From Plutella xylostella (lineage: Eukaryota; Arthropoda; Insecta; Lepidoptera; Plutellidae), in NCBI RefSeq assembly GCF_932276165.1, contig NC_063993.1, positions 10,426,001 to 10,490,000 of the forward strand: 64,000 nucleotides of DNA, written 5' to 3'. Position numbers and translations under genes: made by a program. Every line of letters starts with the position of its first letter. Position 1 is the stretch's first letter. A model generated the notes under the pieces. It was given only the letters and a program-made list of their open reading frames with translations, was not told where the DNA came from and ran no database searches. Below are positions 12,511 to 23,700 of this stretch, piece after piece.

Positions 12511-15500
12511 TTATTGTACTTTCTTTGGCTCGGCCGCCGCGGGAATCGGCTGACTCAACTTGAACGTCAAGAAGTAGTAATAATACGAGATCCAGAAGTA
12601 AAACACACCTACCCAACAGTAAACTGAGGTAAGCATGAGGGGCAAAAACGGCAAAGTCTTGTGCAAACCCCAAGCCGGGTGAACCACATTCTCATACATA
12701 AATAGCACAAAAAACCCGTAAATATACATAGTTTCGAAAAACGATAGCATCGGCAATAATATAGGAATACGGTCCTTTTTCTTCTGCTTCGGATACTTTT
12801 CGTATAGAGATGGAAGGTTCCCGAAAGCCACTGCACAGTGGGTCAGCAACATCATTACTTTGATACCAAGTAGGTTGGTCGGGTATAGTAGAGGGAATAG
12901 CGAGTAGTGGCCCACTGTGGACAGAATTAGAAACATTCTTCCATCGTCTTCACCAAGCACTGACAGGAAACTGTGAAAAAAAAGAATTAATTAATAATTT
13001 CTCGGGAAATATGTAAGGAGATGTGAAAAATGTTGTATATAGTAGAGCAACTAAGTGATATAGTTACCTCAAGGGAATTAAGATCATCAGAATAGCTTTC
13101 TCATGAACATGCCATCCGAACATGAAAGAACAGGTGGCGCAAAGGGTGATACATCTGTAAATTTTTAAAAAAGCAGTGTTATTGTAAATTCTAGTTTTTC
13201 TTATTTTAGTATACAAACGATGATACCGACAAACTAATGAGATAGTAAATTCGTGGTCAAAGCTGGCCACCAATAGAGAACGATAGAAGCGCCTAGTGTT
13301 AGCAACAGACTCCTCGGAGGAATAGCGGGATAGTTACTATTGCCATCTCTCCTTCCTGTTGGCCTATATCCAGCAGTAGACTCTTATTGGCTTAATACAA
13401 AATAATTTAAAAATTACCTGACGAAATTCACGCCCCTATATCTCTTATCCGCGCAAAGATTCCACAAGTGTACTAAAGCTGGCAACATCGACACCGCGGT
13501 GAGCACAAACGTGGCGGCGGGCCGCACAGTTGGCAACACCGCGTGTTCGAACTCCTGTACTAGGCCACCCGTCATCGAGGCTTGCGCTGTTGCCACGTCG
13601 AACCCGAGCTTTGGCACTGGAATAAAAGGAAATAGGTTAAATTCGCCAAGCCAAATTAAAACCAATTGCAGTGATGTCAGCCAATTTATAAGGTTTTTGC
13701 ATGAAATCTTTTTATAAGTAACTAGATATACCCGCGAGCTCATGGTTATTCATCATTCATCGTTAATCAAGGGTGTCATCTAACTCCATAATTTTTTTTA
13801 TTAAAATTATTTCAGCCGTTTTGACGTGAAGAAGTAACAAACATATACACATACACACAAACTTTCGCCTTTATAATATTAGTTGGATAATAATCGGCCA
13901 TAAGATATGGAACTCACATGCATGTTGCAAGACCTTGTCCACTAGGTTGTACGGGGCCCAGAAGTTGGGAGCCCAGTATGCGTGACACAGCCCTCGCTTG
14001 AATGGAAATAGTCTTGATATTACCTGAAACAGACACACATACTCATAAACTCATAAATTTTATAGATTTGTTCTATGTTTGTTTCGTTGAAGTTGATGAT
14101 GAGCATCATCCAAGTTTTCACATTCATAGTAAAACGTTATTACATTCACACGATGCTACATTTGAATTATACTTGCTATTAAATTTAAACATAAAAATTA
14201 ATATATTCAAAACTTGGTAGGCAAAGACTAAAATTTTAAATAAATACCTGAGGTAGATGATCCATTAATGGGGCGAAGGACACACCAGTCACGAATATAA
14301 CAGTGAATGCCAACTTGATTAGATTCCACAGAGAGAATGAATACCAGGCAATGTGTTTGCCGTCCGTGGACGCCACCGTGAAGCAATATGCTCTGAAGAA
14401 GAACACCAGGAATGCAGGAGCTATGTACATGTAGATGTGCTTCATGTTGAGTAGGATTGTGAACCAAAAGGCTGCTTGCACAAAGTTGCTCTGAAACAAA
14501 TAAAAAATTGATTTATATGAATGAGCATGGAACAAAATATATTTCCCTTATCTTGAACACATTTGCATACAGAATCCATAATGTGATATTTTCTTGTGTA
14601 TGAGGAAGGAACACTATTCATGAGTAGATCAAAATGGTGATAAGAAATACAAAAGGTTGTTACATCACTGAAACAAGCTTTCTTAACATTACAATAGATT
14701 AATATGCACACAAAGGCCCATGAGTGTGTTAAATGCAACAATGAATTTACAAATCCTTACCCTAATACTACTGGATATTGAGAGCAGCAGGATGCCATAT
14801 AAGATCCCATTGTACTGGAAGTGTATGTGGTCTACCATCAGCAAGCCCGGGTTGGAGACCAGCAGTATGAACACCAGGAGCTTCCCATTGCCTATAAGGT
14901 TGGAACATCTGGAAATAATATAGAATTATTGGTAACTGAAGATTTTTTACACTGTTTCAAGCAATAGAGACTTGGAGCCTGAAATATTATTGTTTTTTCT
15001 AAAAAATATTGTTGCAGGTATTGTCACTTTATAATTTTTCTGTTTAGTTACAAAATATTTTCTTCAGCAAAATAAATACTCACCTACCTCTTTATACTAA
15101 TAAAATAAATTACATCCAGAGCTATAACAGAGAGCCTTTGGAACACCACAGTTCCTGTAGAGTCGTAGTTCAAATTACTGATCTCCAGCATTTTAGGGTC
15201 AAAGTATTTAGCCACTTGCGAGAGGGCGTATTCCATCCACGCGAATAATGGGGGGTAATCCAGGGTCCATTCGGAAGTTTCTTCATAGTACCATTTGGAT
15301 GTTGATAAATTGTGGGTGAGAGCCAGCCAGTTTCTATGGACTTCAAAGTCGGTGGAATGACTGAAATGTACAAGGATAATGTGGAAGTTTGAATAAAATC
15401 AAAGATATAGTGATATAAGTAAAAGTTAAGTTAGGTTGTTCTTGTTCTTGCGCTTTCTAATCATTATTAAAGTGAAGTGGAATACGTACTATAGTGGAAT

Positions 15501-15548
15501 GAACATAATTTTGACTGCAGTGATTAACACTGCTATTTGTACAATCAT
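12511..15548 (-). CDS. ALG8: ALG8, dolichyl-P-Glc:Glc1Man9GlcNAc2-PP-dolichol alpha-1,3-glucosyltransferase
   Basis: ALG8 adds the second glucose to the lipid-linked N-glycan precursor on the lumenal side of the ER, using dolichyl-phosphate glucose. Eight exons join in phase: 15490-15548, 15088-15360, 14761-14908, 14248-14490, 13918-14023, 13418-13616, 13068-13154 and 12511-12970, giving 524 aa, the usual length (about 526). Family motifs are in place: HSTDFEVHRNW in the first lumenal loop, EWTLDYPPLFAW, LMVDHIHFQYNG, LCHAYWAPNFWA, FMFGWHVHEKAIL and GHYSLFPLL, separated by many hydrophobic membrane segments (ALG6/ALG8 family). The C-terminus ends in EPKKVQ, a likely cytosolic lysine-containing tail. 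The start is the only ATG fitting the short hydrophobic first exon. It is transcribed away from TMEM60, with a large inverted repeat between them. ALG6 is the only close alternative, and the motifs fit ALG8 better. Confidence 0.95.
13762..13883 (-). mobile_element. Lep1-like Helitron fragment in ALG8 intron 5
   Basis: It reads, on the minus strand, from TAATATTATAAA through GCGAAAGTTTGTGTG, TTCTTCACGTCAAAACGGC and GATGACACCCTTGATTAACG, the conserved 5' part of the Lep1-type repeat also found at 26074, 26495 and 55692. The CTAG-ending 3' part is missing. It fills much of the 301-bp intron. Confidence 0.75.
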
Positions 15549-15641
15549 TTTGGTTTTGTAGATCGACCGGTAAGGAAAATTAGAAGAAAAACATTACAAA
15601 TACCGATTTTTCCGACTGGAAGGAATGTTTACAAATTGAAA

Positions 15642-15652
15642 TGTCAATGTCA
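15642..15652 (-). promoter_or_regulatory. paired TGTCA motif upstream of ALG8
   Basis: TGTCAATGTCA lies 94 bp upstream of the ALG8 start codon. The same or a related motif recurs close upstream of most other housekeeping genes of the window (see findings). Its function is inferred from recurrence only. Confidence 0.4.
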
Positions 15653-15757
15653 AATTGTGCCATGGTGCACTAACAAAACAAATTGCTCTGTGATAAAATG
15701 CAGCCGCTGGTTTGGTGGTAGAATCTAAGATCGACCGCCATTGTGAAGTAGGTCTAT

Positions 15758-18216
15758 CACCCAGTTGCAGAAACGTCCTTTAAGTTTTAAAAACATCATT
15801 AAACCTTAAAGTCCAATTAAGTCGTTGCAGAAAAGCATTTTAATGTGTCGTTTCATGAGACTTTTAAATTTATGTAATGAAATGTCAAATTTACCCTAAT
15901 GAAATGTCAAAGTCGTTTTTTCTTCAATTTTGCGTTGCACACACTCAGTTGCAGAAAGCCTCTTTAAAATGTCACATTAGCTATCATGTCATTACCACTA
16001 ATGATTCCATTATTTTAAAGCTGTTGCACAAAACTTTTTTGGACATAGAAATTGCTCCTTTAAGTAATGACAAGTTCAACATATCTACTCTGTGCTCATT
16101 AGGAAATGAATGAACTTTTGAGTAGAAATGAGTGAACGAATGCGTTTTGATCATGCAAAAATCATAACATTTAGCATAAAATTACAATAATCAAAGAAAT
16201 TCTACATTATTCTGAGATTTGATTCACCTATAACAAAACGCAAAATAAAATGTCAACAAATAACAACAAACAATACCACCGCATCGTTTTTCTTTATAAT
16301 TACAATGTTGTTTTACCTACTTAACTACATAACTGCAAAATTATGCCGATACTGGAAGATAAACAAGTGAAAAATGCAGGTGTGACCTGAAATAAAGTGC
16401 GGAAGAAAACGCGTTATTCGTTACTGTTTCAACTGGTAGGTTAGATGCTGCTACGACCAGATTCACTGGAAGACCATTGCCTTACGTATTGAAGAAGTAC
16501 AGGAAAGCCGCTTCGTGGATATGAAGATGCAGGCTGGGCAGGTTTCATCAGAGAGCCAGAGGTGCAGGCATTAACAACCCGCAGAGAATTGAATAGATAA
16601 CTTTTATTCAACAATCATAGTTATAAATATGAATTACCTACTATTGTAGTAATATTAAACATTAAAAATACAATTTAAAATACTGTTTTTTATTTATAAA
16701 GAGATAACACTGCATAGATAGATTGCGAAATTTTGGTAATGAGTTCTTGTGTATTGGTTCCAATTCAAGCACATAAATGTTTTCCTCTGCTATAATATCG
16801 ATTACAATTCTGTTTAAGACACTACACTGATTGAAATAGTTTCAAATACATAAATTATTATAAGAAAATAAATTTAAAATTGGTTATAATGGATGCTTTT
16901 TGGGTCATTAGATTTGAAGTATATTTTAAGGGACCAAACGTCAAAATAAAGTCACTTTAGTGGCTAATGTGGCTTTGTGCAACGCAAAATTGAAGAAAAA
17001 ACGACATTGACATTTCATTAGGGTAAATTTGACATTTCATTAGATAAATTTAAAAGTCTCATGAAACGTCACATTAAAATGCTTTTCTGCAACGACTTAA
17101 TTGAACTTTAAGGTTTAATGATGTTTTTAAAACTTAAAGGACGTTTCTGCAACTGGGTGACAAAGCCACATTAGCCACTAAAGTGACTTTATTTTGACGT
17201 TTGGTCCCTTAAAATATACTTCAAATCTAATGACCCAAAAAGCATCCATTACCTATAACCAATTTTAAATTTATTTTCTTATAATAATTTATGTATTTGA
17301 AACTATTTCAATCAGTGTAGTGTCTCGAACCGAATTGTAATCGTTATTATAGCAGAGGAAAACATTTATGTGCTTGAATTGGAACCAATACACAAACGTA
17401 CTCATTACCAAAATTTCGCAATCTATCTATGCAGTGTTATCTCTTTATAAATAAAAAATAGTATTTTAAAATTGTATTTTTAATGTTTAATATTACTACA
17501 ATAGTAGGTAATTCATATTTATAACTATGATTGTTGAATAAAAGTTATCTATTCAATTTTCTGCGGGTTGTTAATGCCTGCACCTCTGGCTCTCTGATGA
17601 AACCTGCCCAGCCTGCATCTGCATATCCACGAAGCGGCTTTCCTGTACTTCTTCAATACGTAAGGCAATGGTCTTCCAGAGACTCTGGTCGTAGCAGCAT
17701 CTAACCTACCAGTTAAAACAGTAACGAATAACGCGTTTTCTTCCGCAGTTTATTTCAGGTCACACCTGCATTTTTCACTTGTTTATCTTCCCGTATCGGC
17801 ATAACTTTGCAGTTATGTAGTTAAGTAGGTAAAACAACATTGTAATTATAAAGAAAAACGATTGATGCGGTGGTATTGTTTGTTGATTGTTATTTGATTT
17901 GTTGACATTTCATTTTGCGTTTTGTTATAGGTGAATCAAATCTCAGAATAATGTATAATTTCTTTGATTATTGTAATTTTATGCCAAACTTTATGATTTT
18001 TGCATGATCAAAACGCATTCGTTCACTCATTTCTACTCAAAAGTTCATTCATTTCCTAATGAGCACAGAGTAGATATGTTGAACTTGTCATTACTTAAAG
18101 GAGCAATGTCTATGTCCAAAAAAGTTTTGTGCAACAGCTTTAAAATAATGGAATCATTAGTGGTAATGACATAATAGCTAATGTGACATTTTAAAGACGC
18201 TTTCTGCAACTGAGTG
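15758..18216. mobile_element. composite inverted-repeat element, order A-B-A'-B'
   Basis: Segment A (15758-15941) starts CACCCAGTTGCAGAAACG and is present again as its reverse complement A' (16977-17159). Segment B (15942-16976) starts with the closely related CACTCAGTTGCAGAAAGC and is present again as its reverse complement B' (17161-18216). The arms differ by only scattered substitutions. Further TTGCAGAAA or TTGCACAAA words occur inside A and B, like subterminal transposase-binding repeats. The outer ends are flanked by TAT (15755-15757 and 18217-18219), a possible 3-bp target duplication. No transposase frame is present. It separates the divergent genes ALG8 and TMEM60, ending about 200 bp from the ALG8 start and 350 bp from the TMEM60 start. 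Confidence 0.9.
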
Positions 18217-18372
18217 TATGACCTTCACAGTGAAGCAACCTAAGCTTCAGTTTTTGCCACAGGTGCAGTTCCTTCAGCCTTAGCAGGCCGCAGCCGTCGT
18301 TCCCTTACTCAGCCATAGTGTAATCGGCCTTATAAAATGCTTATAAACCATATGTTATTTGACAGATTTATG

Positions 18373-18390
18373 TGACACCTGTCAATGTCA
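18373..18390 (+). promoter_or_regulatory. TGACA/TGTCA cluster upstream of TMEM60
   Basis: TGACACCTGTCAATGTCA lies about 175 bp upstream of the TMEM60 start codon and matches the motif upstream of ALG8 and UQCRQ. Its role is inferred. Confidence 0.4.
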
Positions 18391-18565
18391 AATAAACTCA
18401 AAAATGTTGGCGTTGCGGATTTTTACCAAAACCAAAACAGATTTTCTTTAAAAATATAATCGTTCGTTTAAATTCGGTTGCATTAAAACGTTTCCTCAAA
18501 AGAGGGACACTTCTAAATACTATTAACCGTTTTTGACCACAACAACAGAACCACTAACCACAACA

Positions 18566-18973
18566 ATGGCAATTTTGCACCGAGCCCTCTTCACCTGGTT
18601 CATATTTCTGGTGTTCCTGATCCTCCTATGCTTGCGACTGGAGTCCAAGACGCACTGGAACTGGTTCATCGTGTTCATCCCGATGTGGGTGTACGACAGC
18701 ATCCTGCTAATATACGTGTTGTTCCACATGATCTCTCACTGCAGGAACGGGCTGGAGCGGTTCCGAGGGACCATCAACAAACACGTCTGGTACATTGCGG
18801 CTATTGGACTAAAAATGGCGGCGCAAATCATAATATGTATTAAACTAGAGTACACGAAAGTACACCTGCCCATTTACGTTGTGATGACGCCAATATGGAT
18901 GCTGCTGCCAGTTCTCTGTATGGAGGTGTTCATTCACTTAATAAAACATTCGAGCGGCGGCAGTCGGTACTAG
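18566..18973 (+). CDS. TMEM60: TMEM60, transmembrane protein 60
   Basis: A single-exon gene of 135 codons. The ATG at 18566 is chosen because the frame further upstream (from 18533) has only a TTG. The protein has four hydrophobic spans, roughly residues 6-24, 35-56, 74-92 and 101-122, and family motifs LESKTHWNWFIVFIPMWVYD and KLEYTKVHLPIYVVMTPIW. Human TMEM60 is of similar length (about 133 aa) with the same WNWF..FIP.W.-D signature after the first span. The molecular function of the family is not known. The gene is divergent from ALG8 and lies just upstream of the Ig-domain gene on the same strand. Confidence 0.93.
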   Translation: MAILHRALFTWFIFLVFLILLCLRLESKTHWNWFIVFIPMWVYDSILLIYVLFHMISHCRNGLERFRGTINKHVWYIAAIGLKMAAQIIICIKLEYTKVHLPIYVVMTPIWMLLPVLCMEVFIHLIKHSSGGSRY

Positions 18974-19177
18974 TTGTAGTCTATTTTAACCCTAAAGATA
19001 TGGATGATTAAAAATAATGTAGTGAAACTTATTGCAAACACATTGGAGGACATGTGACCATCAGTCTTGTAGATAAATATAAACTTGGCACACAAACTGT
19101 TTGCACTTGTCAGTGTTTTCTGTGACGGATTTACTTGCACGGTTTGAGAGAATCTTCCAAATCTGAAATAGTTGAAG

Positions 19178-20432
19178 ATGCCTACATTAGGTGATAGTCT
19201 GCCTCTGATCAAGAACACGGTGGTGACGGAGGTGCCAGCGGGATCCACCGCAGTGCTGTCCTGCAATAGCAATGACTATGACCACAACTTCATGTTTTGG
19301 CTGTTTGATAAAAACAAAGTGATTGGTCCCGGCAATGACTATGATGAGAGGAAATACAAATATGAAGTGCTCTCTGGGAAGCTGCACATTGATGTATGTA
19401 TTTTGGTTATTTTTATTTTTGTTATGTAACACAAGTTTGTTGTTTTCTGTAAGCTTCAGGTGACCTTTAAAAGTTTTCTACACAAATTCCTGCATAGAAT
19501 TCAACTATTCCTTTTATACATTTTATTATTCCAGCAGTCCAGACAGAATTATTGTGCTATTAAAATTAATTTAAGCTTATTTATATATTTGGATCTAACC
19601 TTTTTGACTAAGTATTTTGTATTATTCCAGAGTGTGTCACCAGCAGAGTCTGGCTACTACAAGTGTGTCTCCAAGAAGCTGGATGGCTCAGCCCTCACTG
19701 TCGGAGAGGTGGAGATGATAGTGAAGGGATCTGCGTTCAATGCTATAGATGCTGTCAAACTGGTCGCCATTGTGGTCTCAATCATTGTGATCATTGGATG
19801 TGCTGTCATATACTGGAGAATGAGGAAAGATTGGAACAAATATGATGGCAGAACAGTGGTTCCAGGTATAAACAACTTAACTTTTTAATTAGTGTTTGTT
19901 TAATTATTTAAGATCCTTGTTTTCAAATATATATTTTTTTAAACATACCTAATATAAGATTCAAATGAGAGTATCATAGTGATTAGAATATTGCCCCTCA
20001 AACGGATGGGCCCAAGAAATAATTTTGTTCTGTGGATGGGCCTGGGCAAAGAGTAAAGTAATAAAGGGGGGTCTGCTTCCTTCAGGAGCAAACTAATAAA
20101 AACAGTAATTCAGGTCTAAGAAAAAACTTATATCATGGTTTTAGTGCTACCATAAATAATAGTTCTTGTGCTTCTTTTATAATAACTTTCCGTCTTAAAA
20201 TTTTATTATCTATCTCATTACAGTTGACGAAGCAGATGATGACGATGAAGGTGGTGATGAGGTCTACAACCGCACCACAACGTCTATACCATCCACTGCC
20301 CCTGGCCCCAGCAGAAACGTGTCTTCAGACCAGCTCCTTTATGGCATAGACAACCAGGGTCTGGACACTGACTTTGCATCAGTCTTTGAGAACATACAAA
20401 TAAAATCTCCACAGCAAAGAAGTCTGATTTAG
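19178..20432 (+). CDS. single Ig-domain type membrane protein, three exons
   Basis: Exons 19178-19393, 19631-19865 and 20224-20432 join in phase to 219 aa. Residues about 15-105 form an Ig-like fold: first cysteine in VLSCNSND, Trp in FMFWLFDK, and the closing PAESGYYKCVSKKL motif. A single hydrophobic span (KLVAIVVSIIVIIGCAVIYW, residues about 126-145) is followed by a basic stop (RMRKDW) and an acidic, Ser/Thr-rich tail (EADDDDEGGDE, then SSDQLLYGIDNQGLD). No signal peptide is visible after the chosen ATG, and an in-frame TAG lies just upstream, so either a 5' exon was missed or the protein is inserted without one. A tyrosine in the tail (DQLLYGID) could be a phosphorylation site. I do not recognise the specific family. 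Confidence 0.85.
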
Positions 20433-20652
20433 ATAGCTAGAGTAATTTTGATGGTGAGAGTACTTATGTAGCTTTAAGAACAAAGTTGCTTTTACATTGA
20501 CATGAGTGTAAATCTGTAAATAGTGTAGAGTGTAAATTAAATTCTAGGTGCTAAGTAGTTAGTAATCAATATTGTTTAGGTAGATTAGGGATTTCAAAGT
20601 GTATTTAATTTGTAATAAGATTTTCTACTGTCCTATGTTGATACGTATTTCC

Positions 20653-20658
20653 AATAAA
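20653..20658 (+). terminator. AATAAA polyadenylation signal of the Ig-domain gene
   Basis: This is the only AATAAA after the stop at 20432, about 220 bp downstream. It lies inside the region into which the opposing ANAPC4 transcript ends. Confidence 0.7.
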
Positions 20659-20683
20659 ACCATGGGAGTTACAAAATGATTAA

Positions 20684-20689
20684 TTTATT
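20684..20689 (-). terminator. AATAAA polyadenylation signal of ANAPC4
   Basis: Read on the minus strand, AATAAA lies 24 bp beyond the ANAPC4 stop codon, implying a very short 3' UTR. It is only about 25 bp from the opposing signal at 20653. Confidence 0.65.
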
Positions 20690-20712
20690 ATTCCTAGCCC
20701 TACCTACCTTCA

Positions 20713-23700
20713 CTAAAACGTGATATTCTCTGGCGCTGTAACACTAACATCCGCTGATGTATCCACAGCCTGTTCCTGGTCACTTTGCTGCGTGGTATTA
20801 TGCGATTGTGGCGTCGTCTCCAACGTCTCGTCATCCTCATCTTCACCATCGACCTCCATCTCATACACCCGCACCCGCCTGCCACTCCTGGCCAACACCA
20901 CCGCCACTTTCCTACTACCCGACACCCCTATCTGCTGCCCGTCCATTTTCTCCAACACCCTGTAAACCCCCTGGTCTAGTAACGGAGACAAATCCCGTCG
21001 GGAAACCTTTTCACTGAATATGCTAGATTTTGTTTTGATGTTGAACTCGCTTGCGTTGTCTGTAGCTATTTTTAGAGGTAATTGGACGAAGATACTGCTG
21101 TCTGGAGTGTGCGGATGTTGAAGTAATAGAGACAAGTATTCGCCGGAGTAGAATTGCAGGTCTAGTAGTGATATCAGTTCTTGATCGGTCTCCTCTTCGT
21201 TGGTTTGCATGAGACAGGGAGAGAAATAGTATTTGATGGCGCCAGCGCTGCACTCTTTCTCTTTCATGTTCACAGACATGAATGAGAAGCCTTCCCTTCC
21301 GTTTTGTTTGTTCATGAAAGCGACCATAAACGTCTGTGTGGCGGCGTCAAACACTTGAGTCACTTTTAAGTTATCCAGCATATTCACAGATGCTCTATTT
21401 TCTAGACATTTCAGATTGTACATAAGAGAAAAATGCCTACACATGTCTTTCTCGGTAACATCGAAAACTTTCCCTATCGTTTCCTTAAGAAAATTTTGCT
21501 GTTGTACTAACGAAAACTTCTTAAACTCTGTAGTGAAAATCGTGTCGTTTTCTTTGAGCAGACACTGGTTTTCTTTCAGGAATTTCTGCCAAGGGTTGTC
21601 TTCGTCATCAGGTAATATTGTCAAGTGTTGATTCTGCAGATACTGCCCTAGTCTTTCTAGGCTGAATCGTACCGGCTTCCCAGCATCATCTGTTTCATCT
21701 TTGACATTATAGAAGTTGTAGAGAAACTCTGCGATATGCGACAGTTCCTGTTGTGTAATCTTGACTATTTCCGTGGGAGTCTGTTCGTCTAAAAGCCGTA
21801 CTATGACCACAAAAAGCCATCGGAAGAATGCCTTGTAGTTTCTCATGGAAGTGTCAATGACTTGCTGAAGTTCTAGACATTTGTTAAGGAATGCGAAGCT
21901 CGCGTGGATCGCGGCGGTCACTGTCTCCTCTTCTAGACCCATGATCTGTGGAAGGTTAATCAATCAATCAAGTTTGTTATCTTGTGCAAACATTACAAAA
22001 TTTCAAGGTAAATGCTAATTCAGACAGGTTCCTATGCTACTGGGATTTTTGCAATCCTATTCATATCAGAGTGACACAAAGATGGCTAACATGATAGTTG
22101 TCAACGCTCAATAAGTGCTGAATTACACCTACTGCTGCTACCTAAATAGTAGGTACCTATTATATATTTTTCAATTCGTGTTCCATAGCTAATAAATACC
22201 TGGAGAGGGCTATAGCATAAAATCTTCTATTATTTTAAGCCCATCCCATTAAAAACTTATTTAAACTCATCCCCTAACTTTTAAGTTCCTCAAAGCTCAC
22301 CTTATACCGGTCGGGTATCCTAGTGAGTCCGCGTAGTTCAGCCAGGTAGTACGTCAGACTCTGCGCCACGACATTCAGTTGTTTCAACACCAACTTCTGT
22401 ATGGTCGAGTAGCTGAGTTCGACTGAACTGCCGAACTTCTTCAAGCCCTTAGCTGTCAGTTCTTGCAGCAGAAACAGTTCTAGTTCGTCAGATGGTACGC
22501 CTGTAAGTGAGGGAAGAGGGGTTATTAGGTTATTGGGCACGAATAGTATCATGAGAAAATGATGAATTAAATTTACATTCTATTCTATTCTCTGTGGGGG
22601 TGTAAGTACCTGCACCTGGCTCTCTCGAGTGGAACCTTTGTGCATATCCCCAAGGTCTAAACTGCCTTCCTATGCTTGGACCATATCCCACCACGCTGGT
22701 CCACTGCGGGTTGGTGGGTTCACATATCTAGATGTGCCTGATCTAGATATGCAGGTTTCCTCACGATGTTTTCATATTTTTATTTTTGTATACATTGTAC
22801 TTAAGTTAAAAGAACTCATTGGTACATGTCAGCGCCGGGATTCGAACCCGCATCTCTGGCGTGAGAAACGGGCGCTTACCCGACTGAGCTACCACCGCTC
22901 CTGAAATTTACATTTGGCTATGTACTAATTGTACCGCTAGATGGCGATACAATCAGTATTTCTATTAGCTTTTTGACTTTTTAATAATAAAGCTCAAGGC
23001 TGTCTTCTTTAAAAAAAATGGAAGACAGACTTATGCATGGACTTATGCCATCACACTCTAATCATACGATCTCTGTCTGTCAATCACAAAATTTGCTTTG
23101 TGCTGTCAATACTCCATCCTTCTCCCACTAACTTTTATTACTTTATCCACAAGCTTTATAGTCCAACTATACGTATGTATACCAACAAGAAAAAAAAAAC
23201 AAACCCATCATAAGCAACTCCAAGAAATCAGCCGAAACGCCTCCTTCAGGCACTGACGCGGCATAGTTCATCATTTTCGTATCCATTTCCAACAAAATAT
23301 GCTCCCACGCCTCGTGAATAGACGTCATTGTATGATCCAGATGCGACATTAGTTGTATTATCTGACCGTGTTTGTTGGCCACTGTGGATATGTCTGAAGC
23401 ATACGCAGATAGCACACTCGTGTTGATTAATGCAGTGTATAATCCATTGCTGCCTTCGTCAGTATAAAGGACTTGCATGACACTGAAGTCATCAGAGAAT
23501 ATTATGTCTAAAACTTTGTATTCTCCACATTCGTCATTCACAAGCTCTGCTAAATTGATGGTGCCGAAGGGATATCGGCCGAATATACTCATATGTATGA
23601 GTCCGGCTCCATAGCCAACCATTAGGATGTTGAGTTGGGTCTGCTCTTTGATTTCTATGAACTCCTTGCCAATGTCCTCTGGGCCTTGCTTCTTGTAGTT

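Noticed and set aside
15170..15373. 67-codon minus-strand frame at ALG8 exon 2
   Set aside because: A wrong-frame shadow; the true exon 2 frame carries HSTDFEVHRNW and joins both neighbours in phase.
22822..22903. tRNA gene on the minus strand
   Set aside because: It has A and B boxes but cannot form a proper acceptor stem, is followed by a SINE body and an AGAAT tail, and is flanked by a target duplication; it is the head of a SINE. The same applies at about 25240-25320 and 41850-41928.
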